Shown one piece after another: positions 10,251-25,155 of a stretch of DNA of 64,000 nt. The translations under genes were made by a program, and so were the position numbers. Numbering within the stretch: the stretch's first letter is position 1; each line of letters starts with the position of its first letter. Source of the stretch: Epiperipatus broadwayi (taxonomy: Eukaryota > Onychophora > Udeonychophora > Euonychophora > Peripatidae); assembly GCA_028023455.1 (NCBI GenBank), contig JAQFVV010006199.1:4908972-4972971 (forward strand), written 5' to 3'. A model generated the notes under the pieces. It did not search any database and was not told the DNA's origin. It worked only from the letters and a program-made list of their open reading frames with translations.

Positions 10251-10951
10251 TCTTGCTATTGTCTGATACAATATTAGTTTTGTAGATAAGGATCTTATTC
10301 TTCGTCATCAACATTGTTTTCATAACTCATCTATATTTTTCTTTCTTTTATATTTCATCTTCATTTATCTTAAGTCATCATAATTCATTCCTCCTTCATT
10401 GATTCCTATTGTATCACCACCTTAATTATTCATCCCTCTAACACATTTCCCCTTTTTCCTCACAATTAAATTCATTCATTTACATTAATTAATCACTATT
10501 GGTCTTTCATCACCCATTTAATCATCTACAACTTAATTAATTTATCACTCAACTCATAACTCGAATTCCATATTCATTTCATATTCCTGATTAGTACCTA
10601 TTTAAAAGAATTGCAAATAAAATTTATCTTGGTAATATTTTGCTTAGATCTTAAAGTTTATTTAATCGATATTTAATATTGGAGGTTATTATCTTCATGT
10701 TGCACTTTGTGACATCTTGCTTTTAGATTTTCTCATGCATATGCTAATCAAACATGTTTCTAATATTCCATTTTGTAATTATGACTTATAGGCTATAAGA
10801 GATAAAATGCTGACATAAAATACTAAGATCAGTAGTGGGTGATACTTTGTGACCTTCCTTAGATTTATGGATCCATGCTAGCTGAGTCTTACTTACTCCT
10901 TTGGATTGTTTCATGTTCACGCTGAGCTGAGTTTATATTGAGATAGTAATA

Positions 10952-11018
10952 TTTTATTCTATATTGGATGTTACTATATATATATATATATATATATATA
11001 GTAACATCTAATATAGAA
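10952..11018. repeat. Palindrome centred on a (TA)n tract
   Basis: ATTCTATATTGGATGTTAC, then (TA)n, then GTAACATCTAATATAGAAT: near-perfect arms of about 19 bases around about 28 bases of TA. A second (TA)n tract follows at 11021-11041 and marks the start of repeat copy 2. Confidence 0.85.
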
Positions 11019-11040
11019 TAATATATATATATATATATAT

Positions 11041-14000
11041 ATTGTAACCTTAGGGTTAGACTAGATATTTGTCAAGTCCTATTTATGTGGCAAAATTTTA
11101 AATTTTAATTGATAATAATAGAAATATAATAAATAAGGGTATAATATCAGTGGTGTGTTGTTATGATTACTAAATTATATTACAAAAATAAGTAATCTTT
11201 GTCAAGATTTCCTGGAGGTGATAAAGAATTGGGATGTTTCAGATGTGTGTTAGACCATCTGCCAGATAGTGTATGAGACTTACTATATGTAATCTGTTAG
11301 ATGGATTAATTTGAAGGGTATCGAAGTAGGGATTTGTTAATGTTAGGATTAAATTAAAAGTATAGAAATATTTAGTATTTTGGTATTAATATTACAGTTT
11401 ATAAAAACATAGCACTATATAAAATAAATGTCTTATTATTAAATAGGTATCATTAAAAAGACTTAAAATATATAGGTATTCTGAATTAATATTTTTAATT
11501 AATTATAAAGCATATATATATATTACAATGTAAAATAGTATTGAGCAGCTAAATTAGGTATCATTAATGAATATAGATGGAGAAGTATTAACTATATGTT
11601 AATGTATGTACAAACCACACTTTAATTGTTCTATTTTTTACACAATAATCCTCTCTTATAAAAGTTATAAATAGACTAATGTCGATTGTAGAGGGAGGAT
11701 CAGAAGAACATGAGGAAAAATAATAGCATCAAAACTATAATGAAATTAATAATCAAGGAGAAGCTGAAAATTAGTAAAATTAAATTTTAGCTTGAACTAA
11801 AAATGGTATTGAATTGTATTTTGACTTACAGTAATGGAATAGAGACTTCATTTGACTTACACACATCTGACACAATGTTCCATCAATTGATACTTTTTAG
11901 GAGTTCACATTTTAAAATAGTAAATATTTTGTAAAATAATTGCCTCACCAAAAGGAATTTCAGTTTTAAACAAGACAAGAAGTTGCAAGCATAAAGTTTT
12001 ATTATTTATTTTACAACAGTTTTAATTGTTATATTGATTATATGCATTACAAGATTAAGTATAATTTGTTTACAATGTTAAAAGAAAATAATAGAAAAAT
12101 AGTATGTGCTTTCATTCATAAAATAAGTTTAAAATACCTTTTTCCTTTATTCCAAATGTGATTGGAACCAGATTAAAAGTAATTAAGACAAAACTCTCTG
12201 AACTTAAATTTAAAAAATGAAATTTGCTTCAAAGGAAATTAAAATATGCCTATTTTAAAATGTGCAATTTATGATGAATTTACTTTATATATATATAAAG
12301 AAAAAAATACTATTCTGATAAATTTTTGTTTAAAATGCCTATTTACGTTATTGATAAATATGAACTTTAGAATATGTTTACTGTATTGGTATTTGCAAAA
12401 GATATTTAACTGGTAAGTTAATTAAATGCATTTAATGGAATGTCTGATGAAAGAAAAAGGATGATAATTTACAATAGTGTTATAAAAGGAATGATTAAAA
12501 TTACAGACTGTAAAAGTAAATAGCAATTATTTAATGTTAAGAAGAATATTTAAAATGCTTAAAATGTAGGAATTTGTTCATAATTATTGTAATGTATCAC
12601 CGCGGACAAAAGGTCAATAAAAGTTCTCTTGATAATTTTTTTGTAGACAAAGTTGAAAATATTGTCCAAGCTATAGCTTAATTAAAAAAAATAGATTCCA
12701 TAATTCTAAAAAAATATTTGTTAAGTGTTGATGTTTGTTTGCCAAAGAATAATACATGTTTTATTTTATTTTATCATGCTAAAATGTGAAACACATGGAT
12801 GCATTACTCTTCAAAATAACCTGCAATCTAATAAAGCATCTTCCACAACAGATAGTCTGCTATAGAGTGAGTTTAAACTAGAGACTATGGGGCTAAATAA
12901 AATATAGTAATAATGAATTATTACTATTGTTCATTATTTTGTATTAGATTTAATATGCTATTAAGGTTTTTTTTCTTATTTATGGTATAAATACCCAATT
13001 ACTCTGAAAACAGAGTATGGTAAAATTATATATATATATATAGTGGCACTACTGTATAGAGAGAGTTTTGCCTATTTTTTTTATTTGTTGGCTTAAAGTC
13101 TATATTGAATTAGGTTTGTCTAGATAGAAAAATACACATCTCTTACATTTATGAAAATTGTTTATTAATACTATATCTATGGGTAAACAGCCAGCATAAT
13201 TTTTCAGAAGCTCATAATAGCATTTTAATTATGATAACATAATTATTGTATTATTTTGAGTTTTATATATAACGAGGTATATATTCATCTTATATTATTA
13301 TAATATTTGTCTATATTTTACTCTGTACACTTTAGTTTATAGAATCTATGTTATTTCATTGACTGTATGTGCATTTATTATTGCCAATTTTATTATGCTT
13401 TTTGAAATATTTTATAGTCATTTGACTTATAGTAATTTTCTTGGTTTTGTACACTATTTAATGTATGCATTGTTCAAGGTTGGATATTTATATTTTTAAT
13501 GTTTAATGTAAGAATAATTTTAACACCATTATTTTGCTGAGGATTTGTGCTTGCTCCCATTTGATAAGTGCATATAGTTTTATTAAATATATTATTGATC
13601 ATGGGATGTGGTAGATAGAACATACTATCTCCATTGCTTATTCCATGAGATGATTATTGTTGATGCTTATAATTATTTTATGCTTAGCCAGCACAGTTTA
13701 ATCCCTAGAGAGGATTGTTTTCATGGTATAAATTTCTTTTTCTTGTGTTGGGATGATGTCCACACATTTATGTAAATAGAAAACAGCTATTGGAATCTGC
13801 AATAGAGTCTTACAGTTAAATAGTTTTACTCTGTGGAGCTTTTATTTATTGTCTTATCCCTCATGATGATGCTTAGTTATTTTATCACCATGTATAGTAA
13901 AGTTCTTAGTGTTTTAGAATTGTGTAGCAATGCTTATATAGATCTTTTAAGTATATAGTTGCTTCAGGGAATATTTATTTACCTATGGTGGTGAGCTAAG

Positions 14001-15260
14001 TGAAAGTAAGGTATGCATTGTGCTGGTGTACCTTGCTAACAGTCACAAGCAAGCCAACAAAATATATTAGCAATTTTTAACACTTGTTTTGTACATAGCA
14101 TAATAAGGGATACTAATATGTAATATCATTTTTATTTCCTTCAAGAAATAATCTGCTGATGGATTGATAAAAACATTTTAATAGTTAAAATTATTATCCT
14201 GTGGACATAGGTAAAATTTAGTATGTTGTATATATGGTTTCTGATATCTGTACCCATATTTATATAATTAATTGTTTAATTCTCAGCAGTAATTGTCTCA
14301 TTTGTGTTTTATATGATAATTATCATCATCATATTACTTTATTGGTAAAGTTCAGTTATACTTTAATGCTGTCAATAGCATATTATAGATTGATATTATT
14401 AATAATAATTACTAGGCATAGAAGTGCATTAAAATTGCCAATAAATCTGAGGGAAACTTCCTTTACAAAATGAATATACCTTATTTTATCTTGTTCTGAG
14501 ATATATATATGTTTTCAGTCGTTTGTTATTATTGTATAATATTGTAAATAGTGTAAATAAATGTAGTTGTTTGAAAACATATTTAGTTGTGTGTGGCCTT
14601 ATTGTTAATCACCATCCTTCTTCTTATTATTATTATTATCAGCATCATCATCATCATTATTATTATATTATTATTGCTATCAACACATTATCTTATTGTC
14701 TTAAAATTATCATCAGACAATATAGTACACCTTATTATGCATTAACATATCACAACAAATTCTGTTATTGATCAGAACACTGCTGAACTTAAGTACATGT
14801 CTAATTTTAAATAATCTCTTAATGATGATGTATTGGTTTTGGAATAATATGTTATCAAAACCATTAAACACACCATTAACTGATCTTGATCACATATCAC
14901 ATGGTCATTAAATAAAATGTAATGCATAGATTATTATACTGATTTTATTAAGAATTTATGAGAATCTCAGGAAATTTAAAGTCCATTTATTGTTAGCATT
15001 GTCATTGTAAAATTTTATCTAGTAATTTCACCTTTGTTTTACAAGCTATCTCTTCTTGTTATATTTGGTACTGACAAAATCCCTCTCACTGATCCAAATA
15101 TATAATTGAAAATAGTAGTATTTAAGCATTCAAGCCCTGAGACAATTAATTTACTGATTAATAGTCTCAACTTTATCTGTGTCAATATTTTTCATCTCAT
15201 AATTCATTTATAATTTTTTTATTTTGAGCACTTATGTTTATCTTCACTGTTTTATTGATT
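11041..15260. repeat. ~4-kb dispersed repeat, copy 2 (approximate ends)
   Basis: This is a direct relative of 6175-10250. It starts at a TA tract with TTGTAACC. It differs by many substitutions and by an ATC/ATT trinucleotide expansion near 14630-14690. A 31-base fragment (13043-13073) matching the end block of the 105-1015 element sits inside next to a TA tract. No coding domain is seen. Confidence 0.65.
13043..13073 (+). repeat. Isolated terminal fragment of the 105-1015 family
   Basis: GTGGCACTACTGTAT followed by AGAGAGAGTTTTGCCT, preceded immediately by (TA)n. It matches the complement of 785-815 and the block at 61014-61042, while the surroundings do not match. Confidence 0.6.
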
Positions 15261-15679
15261 CAGTATAACTTTAAGTTATAAGGTGGAGGTATTGTAAGAT
15301 CGATAGTACACTTTGTGAACTTCCATTAAATTTGCATATGATAGCAAGCCATTTCATATATAACCAAATATGGTAATTCATATTATGAATTATCCTTTAA
15401 GTACACCAGTTTTCATATAACATGTACGATATTTAAGATCCCTTATTATAAATGTTTTTTCTTTGTCATATATGTTTTTTAGGTAACAGAACTTGTTGTT
15501 TGTACCACAGAATAGATACCAGATAATTAATATATAGATCAATAAATGAAATTTAGAAAAATGTCTATTGTTTTATTAAAATGAATTATATTACTGAATT
15601 TAGTCTGAGGTCATTAAATATTATGTTAGAATAGTTAGATAATAAGATTTAAAAAAATTGAGACAGGTGAGATGTGAGA

Positions 15680-16197
15680 AGAGGTGTTCTCTGTAGTCAA
15701 TTTACAATTTTAGTGTTTATATAAACAGAGAAAATAATGTATTTCCATCTTTTTTGATAAAAAGTGATTGCCTTGACATCAGATTGATATTATTGATTGT
15801 TATTAATATTGGTATTGTTTAAGTGTTGACTGCATTTATGTGTTTACATTATCTACCTATCTAGCCTTGAACATTATTAGTTAATATTATCTAATTAATA
15901 CATAGTTAGAGTACAGTTTGGAAGTTATAATTACAGTTAGAAAATTATAATTAACTATTTGTGAGTCTGCTTTCAAAACAGGTTTTATGTATCAGATAAT
16001 GCAGTTTTCTTAAAGTTCTTTGAAGAAATAATTTCATCTCTGTAGTCAAGTTGCAATTTGTAGTGTCTAAATAAACATATTACACTACAGATAAAGATAG
16101 AATTCCACTTTTATGAATTAAAGGTGGTTACCTGACAACAGATTAAGATTGTTGATTATTAATAATATTGATATTGATTAAGTATTGACTAAATTCA
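15680..16197. repeat. Two ~160-bp direct repeats
   Basis: 15680-15838 and 16035-16197 share CTCTGTAGTCAA, a TAAACA...AGA core, AACAGATT/CATCAGATT, and the TTGATTATTA/TTGATTGTTA ... TAAGTATTGACT / TAAGTGTTGACT ends. They are non-coding. They lie just left of the TA tract that opens the next large repeat. Confidence 0.65.
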
Positions 16198-16212
16198 TAT
16201 ATATATATTCTA

Positions 16213-19200
16213 ACCCAGTTAATTATTATATTTATTATATCTAGAAATTTATCTCTAGAACTCTATTTTATTTCTTTTATTGATATAATTACCAGTATTA
16301 ATTAGTTATTATTATTATTTCCAACCCAATATCTAACCAGTTAGTTAGTTGGTTTATCCGCACTTGTGCCACTAATTTTTATCTGGTTGGTTGCTATGGC
16401 AACCAAAATAAAAAAAACAACATATCTATTAATTTTCCAATATGATCTAAATATTTTGTTACTATACCATTAGAAGTTTCAATTTCTTAAGCCATGCCAC
16501 GCTTGTAATATTGATCATAATTGATCACTCCTTAATTTAAGAGCACTTATAATAATGACATTAATCTCAGGGTTCTCAGTTATATTTAAGAAAATGCTCG
16601 GCAGTATTGTGTTGTCGCATATGACTGACACTCTGGTCAGCTATAGGAAACATTTACTTTATTTAAATTCCGGGTATCCTCATCCCCATATCAACTATTA
16701 TAATATTTAAAGAGATGATAACCAGATTCAATAACAATGCATAAATTTGAATAATACAGCCCTTTTTATCCAGAATCTCAGTCGGAATGATGAAAAGACA
16801 AGGGTGCTTTTGTGTCCTTCCATCATCCATGACAACACAATAATTTAACTAAGATTTATTACTTAGACACTTCACTTAAATGTGTACTGAACAATGTGCA
16901 ATCAAAGCTAGTAGTTTGGGAATAAAGTCATTTTTACACACACATAAAATAAAATGTCTTGGTCTGAAGTTTTCAATCCCATAAATAATTCTTATTAAAC
17001 TAAAATATAATGAAATATTCCAATCTGCTTAAATTTATCTGTCTGGTGTATTGAGTTTTAGGAGTTTAATGATTTCGGACTCAAGGAAAGTATTGCAAGT
17101 ATTATGCAAATACACTTTTATTTAGCACACAAGAAAAATGACTCTAAACAACGTGTAACAAGACTATAATTTATTATTAAAGTTTAACAAGATTATAATT
17201 TATTATTACAGTTTAACAGGACTATACTTTATTCTTAAAACACTAAACAAACATATATAATTTATTCGATCCCATATGGATAAAACAACATGTAACAAAC
17301 ATTAATTTGTCTATACTTTTAGACCTGGATTAGAACTACTACTTCATCTTTTTACAATTATGCAAATTGGATAAAAAAAAATACATATTATTATCGATAC
17401 ATCAACTCATCCGTTTAGTGTATCTTATATGAGCTTCTACTTAACTTTATTAACTAAATATTAGTTTTGGAATAAAACAATCTGATTATATGCAATACAT
17501 AAAACGATTTTTATTATAATATATTTAATTAAACGATGGTTTGTATTTAGATAACTTATTATAATTTATGGGCTATTTATCAAACGTTACACTTACTATT
17601 TTTATATTTAACTTAATACCACTTAAGTTGTGATACACACTTTATTCATAAGGATAATCTACATTATTAGTGTTGCTTACTCATTAACCAGAATTAAACC
17701 TAGTATTTGAATCCTCCATTGGCAAATAAAATTTCTAAATCACGCAATTTTAAACTTACTCTCTCCATTGACCCACATGTGAATTATTAGCAATATTCCG
17801 CCACACAATCCAGATATGGATCACAGTACTAGCGCACTATTTCTACTAAATGGATCTTGAGGAATTAACACCTCCAATATACTCGTTATCTTGCCATAAC
17901 TTTTTAAACAAAACACAATAATCAACACCTTCCGTGGTGGAATTATCTCTATTTTCTCATGAGGAATATGGAATAACACCGAAGGTCAGTAGAGTTAACT
18001 ACTACATTAAAATATTTTGGTGGTTTCTTGCCTTTTACTTGGCATAATATGAACACACACCAAATATAATCCTCTCCTGGGATTTAAACGAATGAAGTAT
18101 ACTACATGCGAGATAAATTCTTGATCGTCCTAACTATGAGAAGCGATCACTTGGGCTATAAAACATGCCCGAATACTAGATTTAACTATTCCCCTCATGG
18201 AAAACAAAGCTTTTGGGGAAATCATTTTCATCCCACAAAATAAACATATTATAAAGATTACCTATGCTGATATTAAGCATATACTGATGCTTTATCTGGG
18301 CAAGACAAGCAAATACATTAATTATACTAAAATCATGTTATGGGATATACTTAGATCAACATCTGAAATCAATGGATATCACTGAATAAAAGTATAATAA
18401 TTTTCATTTTACCAAAGGAACACTCAACAAGTAATTGGTAGCATATTATCTTGAACTAAATAAAGTGAATGTGTTAATAAAGAATAATTGAGAATAAGTT
18501 CCTCAATTAATACAGTATAAATTCGTTTCAAGCTTTAGACAAGAAATATCTTGTATAGCAATTCTTTTTAATTACTTCTGATAATTTTTTTTTTATTTAC
18601 TTTACCTATTAAGTATCTAAATGTTTTTCTTTTAAGCATCTAATATATAAAATTTATACCCATAATTGCATATAATAGTTAAAACACATTTTATAAAAAA
18701 ATTTTCCATGTAAAATATAAATTTAACCTAGAATAATTACATGAAAACATACCTTTATGATTACAAGGTCATTTAAATATTACTTGACTATACAGCCTTT
18801 AACCTGTTGATATAAAAAAAATACACATAATTTTACAAATTAGTAAAAAAAAATCATTACTTAACAAGTGCTTATTATCTCACTAAAAAAAAATGTTTTC
18901 CGTTGGGCAATTTATCCAGATGAAGAACTTGATCCAGTCGTAGTTCACGAAGCAAATTTAAAATAAGAAACACATTTTATTATTTCATTTATATAAAAGT
19001 TGCCTCCATTCTGGTGCACTTAATAAATTAGGCAAAGAAAAACATAGCAGCGTTGGATGTTAACTCTTCCTTGAATTAAACTGCTATAATTTTGGAATCC
19101 AAGAAAACAATACATATTCTAACGTAGATGAATATTTTATTCTAAACGATAACACACACAATTCTTTTCCTTTTCTATTATTGATGATACGTACCATTTT

Positions 19201-20604
19201 TAGCTAGCTGGCTTATGAATAAAAAAAAATAATGCGCGAATTTTCCAAGATACTATTATTATAATGACTGCAACTGACTTATGTGGATATGAAGTTTTAA
19301 TGACTCCAATTGATGTATAATATAACATATTATATTATGGTTATAATTAAGTCACTAATGTTTTTAGTTTTTGTTCCTACTCTGGGAATTGTAATTTTTC
19401 TTTAATAGGGAATTCTCCGTAAAATGCACACATACAAATTTTCCGATATTTGCCTTGAGAAAATTTATATATATATATATATATTTTTAAATATACAGGT
19501 GCATAAGTAAATATCATTTATCATTAATATTATTTCTAGATAATTTTCAGTGAATAAAACATATTTTAACGTGGGGAACTTACATTATTTTCAAAGGCAG
19601 ACAATTTCTTTTAGAAAGAGCGCGAAATTTTTCTAGTTAACTTTCCTTGGCTTTTATAATATGTCTTTTAATTATAATTTTTCTTTTATACCATGAAAAG
19701 ATCATTAAATAAGGTAAAGTTAACAAATAATTGATTATTTCCTGGAAATTACTTATATTACTTAATTTAAATATAATGACATTTTCCGTGATTGTTGTAG
19801 TTAATATGGTCATTTTGAACTTTAGCACAAGATAGTATATTTTGCATATAAAAAGCTTTAAATAGGTAGATAGCAACAGAAGATCAGGATGTCCCACCAA
19901 AAAGGATTAGCCACACATGATATTATTAAAATTTTACTTGAATTATATTTATTTCTGCAATTAAAAAAAAATGAAAAAAAATTTGTTACCGAATTTCAGC
20001 ACTGCTCCTTCTTTGAAAAACTAATGTCAGACAATCTTTCTTCAAAAAAAAAAATTGGCAGTCTTGTTTTAGTGACCTCTTACAGAAAAATAATCATTTA
20101 ATTATACCATAAATAAAAGAAAGGAAAAAAAAAACCCATTACAATCATATAGCTTTCGTATTATTTACCTGGATTACAAAGTAATTTGACAATATAAAAA
20201 AAAATAATAAATACATTAAATTAACAATCATTGATGTATAATTCTTTAAACATTATATATAAAAAATTTACCAGAAGTTATTGTGCTTTATGATAAGACA
20301 CTCATCCACCCTCCCCTCTACCCATCCAGAAATCAATTACTGTTTATGAAATGTGCTTTTATACTATATTAAATTGCTCTTATTGTTAAAATTTTAATTA
20401 AATTATTCATGCTCTTCTTCAAAATGACATTGAATTACTAAATTTATTAGTTATTTGCTTAAAACACGTTAAAGTGAGTAAATAGCATATTTTATTAATC
20501 ACTTAATATTATTATTATTTTATTTTTTTATTTTCTAAAAAAGGACAGCATTGTTTTCCTGTGGAAATAATGCCAAATAAACCAAGTGTCAATAACACTA
20601 GGTT

Positions 20605-20605
<1 letters not shown>
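16213..20605. repeat. Large duplicated block Y, copy 1
   Basis: It starts at a TA tract with TTCTAACC and ends GGTTACAA at another TA tract. It is colinear at high identity with 32537-37070 from about 16440 onwards (shared examples: TTGATCATAATTGATCACTC, TTCCGTGGTGGAATTATC, AACTAATGTCAGAC). The ends TTCTAACC / GGTTACAA are roughly inverted. No long open frame or conserved protein domain is present; small frames (18197-18385, 19637-19900 and the homologous 36051-36299) are not conserved as proteins. It may be a long solo LTR or a non-autonomous element. Confidence 0.75.

Positions 20606-20608
<3 letters not shown>

Positions 20609-20668
<60 letters not shown>
20609..20668. repeat. (TA)n microsatellite
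   Basis: About 60 bases of uninterrupted TA separate block Y from block Z in copy 1. The open frames over it (isoleucine-tyrosine repeats on both strands) are artefacts. Confidence 0.95.
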
Positions 20669-20670
<2 letters not shown>

Positions 20671-20689
20671 GAAAACTATTTTAAAATAT

Positions 20690-22410
20690 ATGAACAATGC
20701 TAATGAAGCAACATTGTCTCATATGGACAAGCCAAAATTGTAATGGGCAATTATTAAAATAATGGTTAAAAAGCTGCCTGACTTACAAACGCCCACATAT
20801 TTGAATAAACTACAAATTATAATGGATTAATGCTCTTACTTAGGCAACTACAATGACTAAAAAGTAAACAAATAAATGAATTAATTGATACACTGGCTAT
20901 ATGATAGTTTGGATTTACAATGGTTTCATGAATTTATAAAGCACCAATGGGTCCATAATAAGTATTTTTGCTGCTATGAAGATAAAGATCAATAAATAAT
21001 ATTTTACTTGCTAATGAGCTATAGGAATATATACTTACATATTTTAATTATAAGCAAATTGTGTAATAAAATAGTTTTATAATAATTATACAATAAATAA
21101 ATCAAAGTAAATTTATTGAAGCAAACAGTAACTCATTGAGGTGGCTAAGACAAAGAACATAGTTTCAATTTAACCAACTGTAATCTAATATCATATAATA
21201 TGTCTTTATAATTTACACTTGCCAGATTGCAATTGATAGAAACAATCTATGATTAAAATTATTAATGCATATAGTCATAAAGGGTTAATTACAAATTCTT
21301 TTTCGTACAATAAAACAAAACAAATGTAATAAAATGTTAAATATTATTACGTTTATATATTTTTCTTTTAGTATGTTTTATATCTTGAATTCAAGTAACA
21401 TTTTTTAAAATAATAATTTAAATAAATTATATACAAAATTATTTATGTTTAATTTTAATTTGTTTTAAAAAAAATTAATGTTTACAATTGATTTAAGTCT
21501 TAATTATGCGAGCTATTATTTAAGCCTATGCTGAATGATAAGATGAACCTGCTTTGTAATTAAAATCATTAACAAAAAAGGACTTTGATAAATATTTTAT
21601 TGTTAACCAACTATTATATTCATAATCATTATTGATAACTGAAATTTCATTCTATGTAGATAGATAATTTAAAAGAAATTTTTCTTTTAGCATTTGTTAC
21701 CAAGTTGGCTTATATATAATTTCAGCTTAGATTCCACTATCTCACAATGTTTTCCTTGACACATCAATGGTGACAAAATACAAATGTCGATTTTCATGAA
21801 CATTTTTATGCTTAAATAATATTCACTATTTCTTTTGTCAATATTACACTTCCTGGTAGATTTTGATAGTTTCATAGCTTCATGGAAGTTAAGCATACTG
21901 TTTGTTGTCAATCATTCCATTTTGGTCATAAAGATATCAAATGATGAGAAGTCTGTATTCCTCTTCTCTCTATAATAAATTTTCTACTCACAGTACATAT
22001 TTCCTTATTATAAGTACAGAAACTATTTGCAAAAGTATGGTAAGATAAAATACAAAATTTTAAACAAAAGACAGTATATGTGTTCTCCCTGCTGAATTTG
22101 TTTCTGTAGCCAAAATATCACAAAATAAAATCTTTTTTTTTTCCATATTTTTAAAACACTGACTCAGGAACATAAGATTTTTTTTAAAATCTTAATAAGG
22201 CATTGTTACCATTCTATATAACTTAACAAAAATCCATTTCAATTTTAAATTTAATAAATAAAGTATACATTCACTCTCCAATTATCCCAAATTAACCAAC
22301 AGATTTATTAAATATAAAACCTCAATTATTTTCTTTATATAGTTATTTATACATTACAAAGGAAAATACAACTGAAAACATGTGTACATCACATATTTCC
22401 ATCTTTAATA
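20690..22410. repeat. Duplicated block Z, copy 1
   Basis: Colinear with 38510-40476: shared AATGAAGCAACATTGTCT, ATAATAGTTTGGATT-like segment, the TTTCAGCTTAGATTCCACTA block and the ACATGTGTACATCAC block. It is non-coding. In this copy ACATGTGTACATCAC runs on into ordinary sequence, whereas the second copy ends there in a TA palindrome. Confidence 0.75.
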
Positions 22411-22420
22411 AAATATAAAG

Positions 22421-23249
22421 AAAACAATTGTATGAAATTAACATAAGATCATCATGAACAATTAAACATTCTATGAATATCTTATGGTTAATTACAATTA
22501 AACCACCACAACAATGAAGTTAATGATTATGTACAATTATGTATTTTATACTTTTAAAAAAAACAGACTACAATTAACAAGACAAATATCCCACAACAAT
22601 TATATTCATTATCATCCTTACATTTAATCCTAATTGAATATTTGTAAAACTAATTTATGTCATCATAAAATTGTGTGACATTTAATTTAAAAAAAATCTC
22701 CATTATTTCTAGTGAACATGGACTCTTCATACCAAATAAAATCATGAATATAGTCATGACTATAAAGTAAATATTTACTATTATACCTGTAATGATTAAC
22801 ACATTTATTGTAGCCTCACCATAAACTACATTTCACAAATTTCCAATCTCACAAGTCAAACATTTAAAATTGATCATATTCTGTGTTTGAGACAAATTTT
22901 TATGATCCAATCAAGGTGCCTACACTCTCAACTATGGACTTAGTGATGATAAAATATTTAGTTGGTAAAATCTTTACCTCTAATGATAAAATCTTATGTC
23001 TATCACCACTATTTAAACTTGCAATGGAATTACTTGTTAACAAATCCTGGTCATTTATGTTTTATTACAACACATCTAAGCTAATATCATAATACAAATG
23101 ACACTGTTCCATCTGAGTTACTACACATTGAACCTCTTGTGTCTATCTATTCTGTACCTTTTCTAACTCTTTATCATTAATTTGCTGATATGCATTTAAC
23201 TTAATTTCTAGGAATCTACCTTTATTCTGGCATTCTAATATATATATAT
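22421..23249. other. AT-rich non-coding stretch
   Basis: I see no gene, RNA or repeat beyond short A and T runs. The open frame 22883-23092 has no recognisable features. Confidence 0.45.
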
Positions 23250-25155
23250 TGTAATGGTATATAATATGTTGTTACATTAATTTAAGATTAAAATAAAAAC
23301 TTAAGTTCGTAAATAAAAAACTAAAAGCTAAAATTAAAGAGTTGTTCAATGTACGTATATATATTCACACAGATGCAAAACTTTAAAAATTATTTTCTTT
23401 TTAAAAAAAAAATATTTGAACATACTAATCCGGACGATCAATATAAAAGAAAAAATATTGAAATTAAGAACAGTTCCAGCTTGTTTTTGTGAGAAGGGTG
23501 ATAAGATGCACTTGTCGCTCTCTCTCACTTATTTCAAATGAAATGACTGTAATACCAGGATTGAACCAGCTAAGGCCACCTCCAGAACAACAGACTGGTC
23601 TTCAAATAGAGATGTCATGGGAATTGGCACTAAGAACCAGGATTCTTCTACTGTAAGACATGAACTATACAATTTAAAAGTAATTAAGAACTTTTGTTAA
23701 GATTTAACAAGCTTTTAATATTCAACTAACCTAAATTTTAAAAAGTACTTTTATCTGACTTAAATTTCCAAATTAATTATTGTTTAATTTTTATACATGT
23801 GAGTTTGCTAAAAATCATTTCCATTTTTCTTTTTATTAATATTTATTGTATAAATCATTTAAATGCATTAAATTTAAGTTGGGTTATAGACACTTGCATA
23901 GATTCGTTACGTTTAATTATGTTTTTGTTTTCATATTTGATTAGAATATATAGACATTAGGTAAATAATGATACCTTATGATGAGTATCTAAAATATATT
24001 TATTCAGGTGTCTTTTAAGTTATTGGTGTCAATGCGGCATCTTATGATGAATGACATTGGGTTTCTTGTAAATTTCCTTCTGCAATTCCATCAATGACTT
24101 TATATTTTGATCATTTATGTCTATTTTGAAATGTTTTTAACCATGTAATCTATGTAGCCGATCTATACTCAACATTAAAAAACAAACTTTTATAACATTC
24201 ATCTGTGTGAAATTATACAAACGTTAAATTTAAGTCAGGCATGAATGGCTATATAGATTTGTAAAGTTATATTAATTAATTAAGAGAGGGTTAATTGGGG
24301 GTTATGTGTTTCGTAGTAAAATTGGGTCAATGGATTGGATATATTGGTATAATTAGTAGATGTATTATGACATTCGCTATGTGCAGGATCACATTATAAG
24401 CCACACACCCCCTTTTTGCCTATGGAAGGGAATAGTAAGATGGAAAATGCAGTCCCTTCCTATGGAGTTTGTTTTTATTGTTCTTCTTGCCAGACAGATG
24501 TAGCATTCCTGTCTGGACGAGAGTCAATGTCTTTTTAACCATAGCTGTTCAGATGTACAGATCTGACAGTATGGTATTTTGTGCTGTCATATTGATACTG
24601 CATTGAATACATCGATATATCAGATGGATTGATGTTGGTTTTGCTGCAAACATTTGGCCTAAGGTTAAATCAGGGATAGAATATTTTCTTTTCAAATGCA
24701 ATCTATGTGGTTTATTCATACTCGACAATCTTAAAAAATATTATTAAATTCATCTGTTCAGATGGTTTAAAATTTTAAAATAATAATTTAAATTAAAAGT
24801 TAATAGTGAAATCTAAAATAATAAATGTTGTTTCTCAAATTTTAAATGATTATATATGTGCGTTAATAAATATTGTTTGTGTGTTAATTACTGGCAGTGG
24901 CTTTTATTTTTTTTATATTGAAGATATATTTTAAATAATTTATATTTTATAAGTCTCTGTGTCTCACTGAGCTAGTGACTGGGGCTAACAGCCTAAATAT
25001 GAATAAAGTGGGATCTTACATGTCTGTTTACTATATAAATTTTCTAGGTTCAAATGCCTAGTGGCGCCCTGTAGTGCAGATACGGTAAGACAGAACATTC
25101 CACTATTCATCTGACCATTATAATTGGCTCCCATTTCTTTTCAGACCATTATAAT
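23250..25155. repeat. ~1.9-kb repeat W, copy 1
   Basis: It begins TGTAATGGTATATAATATG at a TA tract and ends near ACCATTATAAT. It is colinear in direct orientation with 25759-27862 (shared AATACCAGGATTGAACCAGC, CAATGCGGCATCTTATGATG, GAGTCAATGTCTT, CCCTGTAGTGCAGATAC). The minus strand has a GGTTCAATCC stretch resembling a Pol III B box, but without a properly spaced A box. No coding domain is seen. Confidence 0.75.
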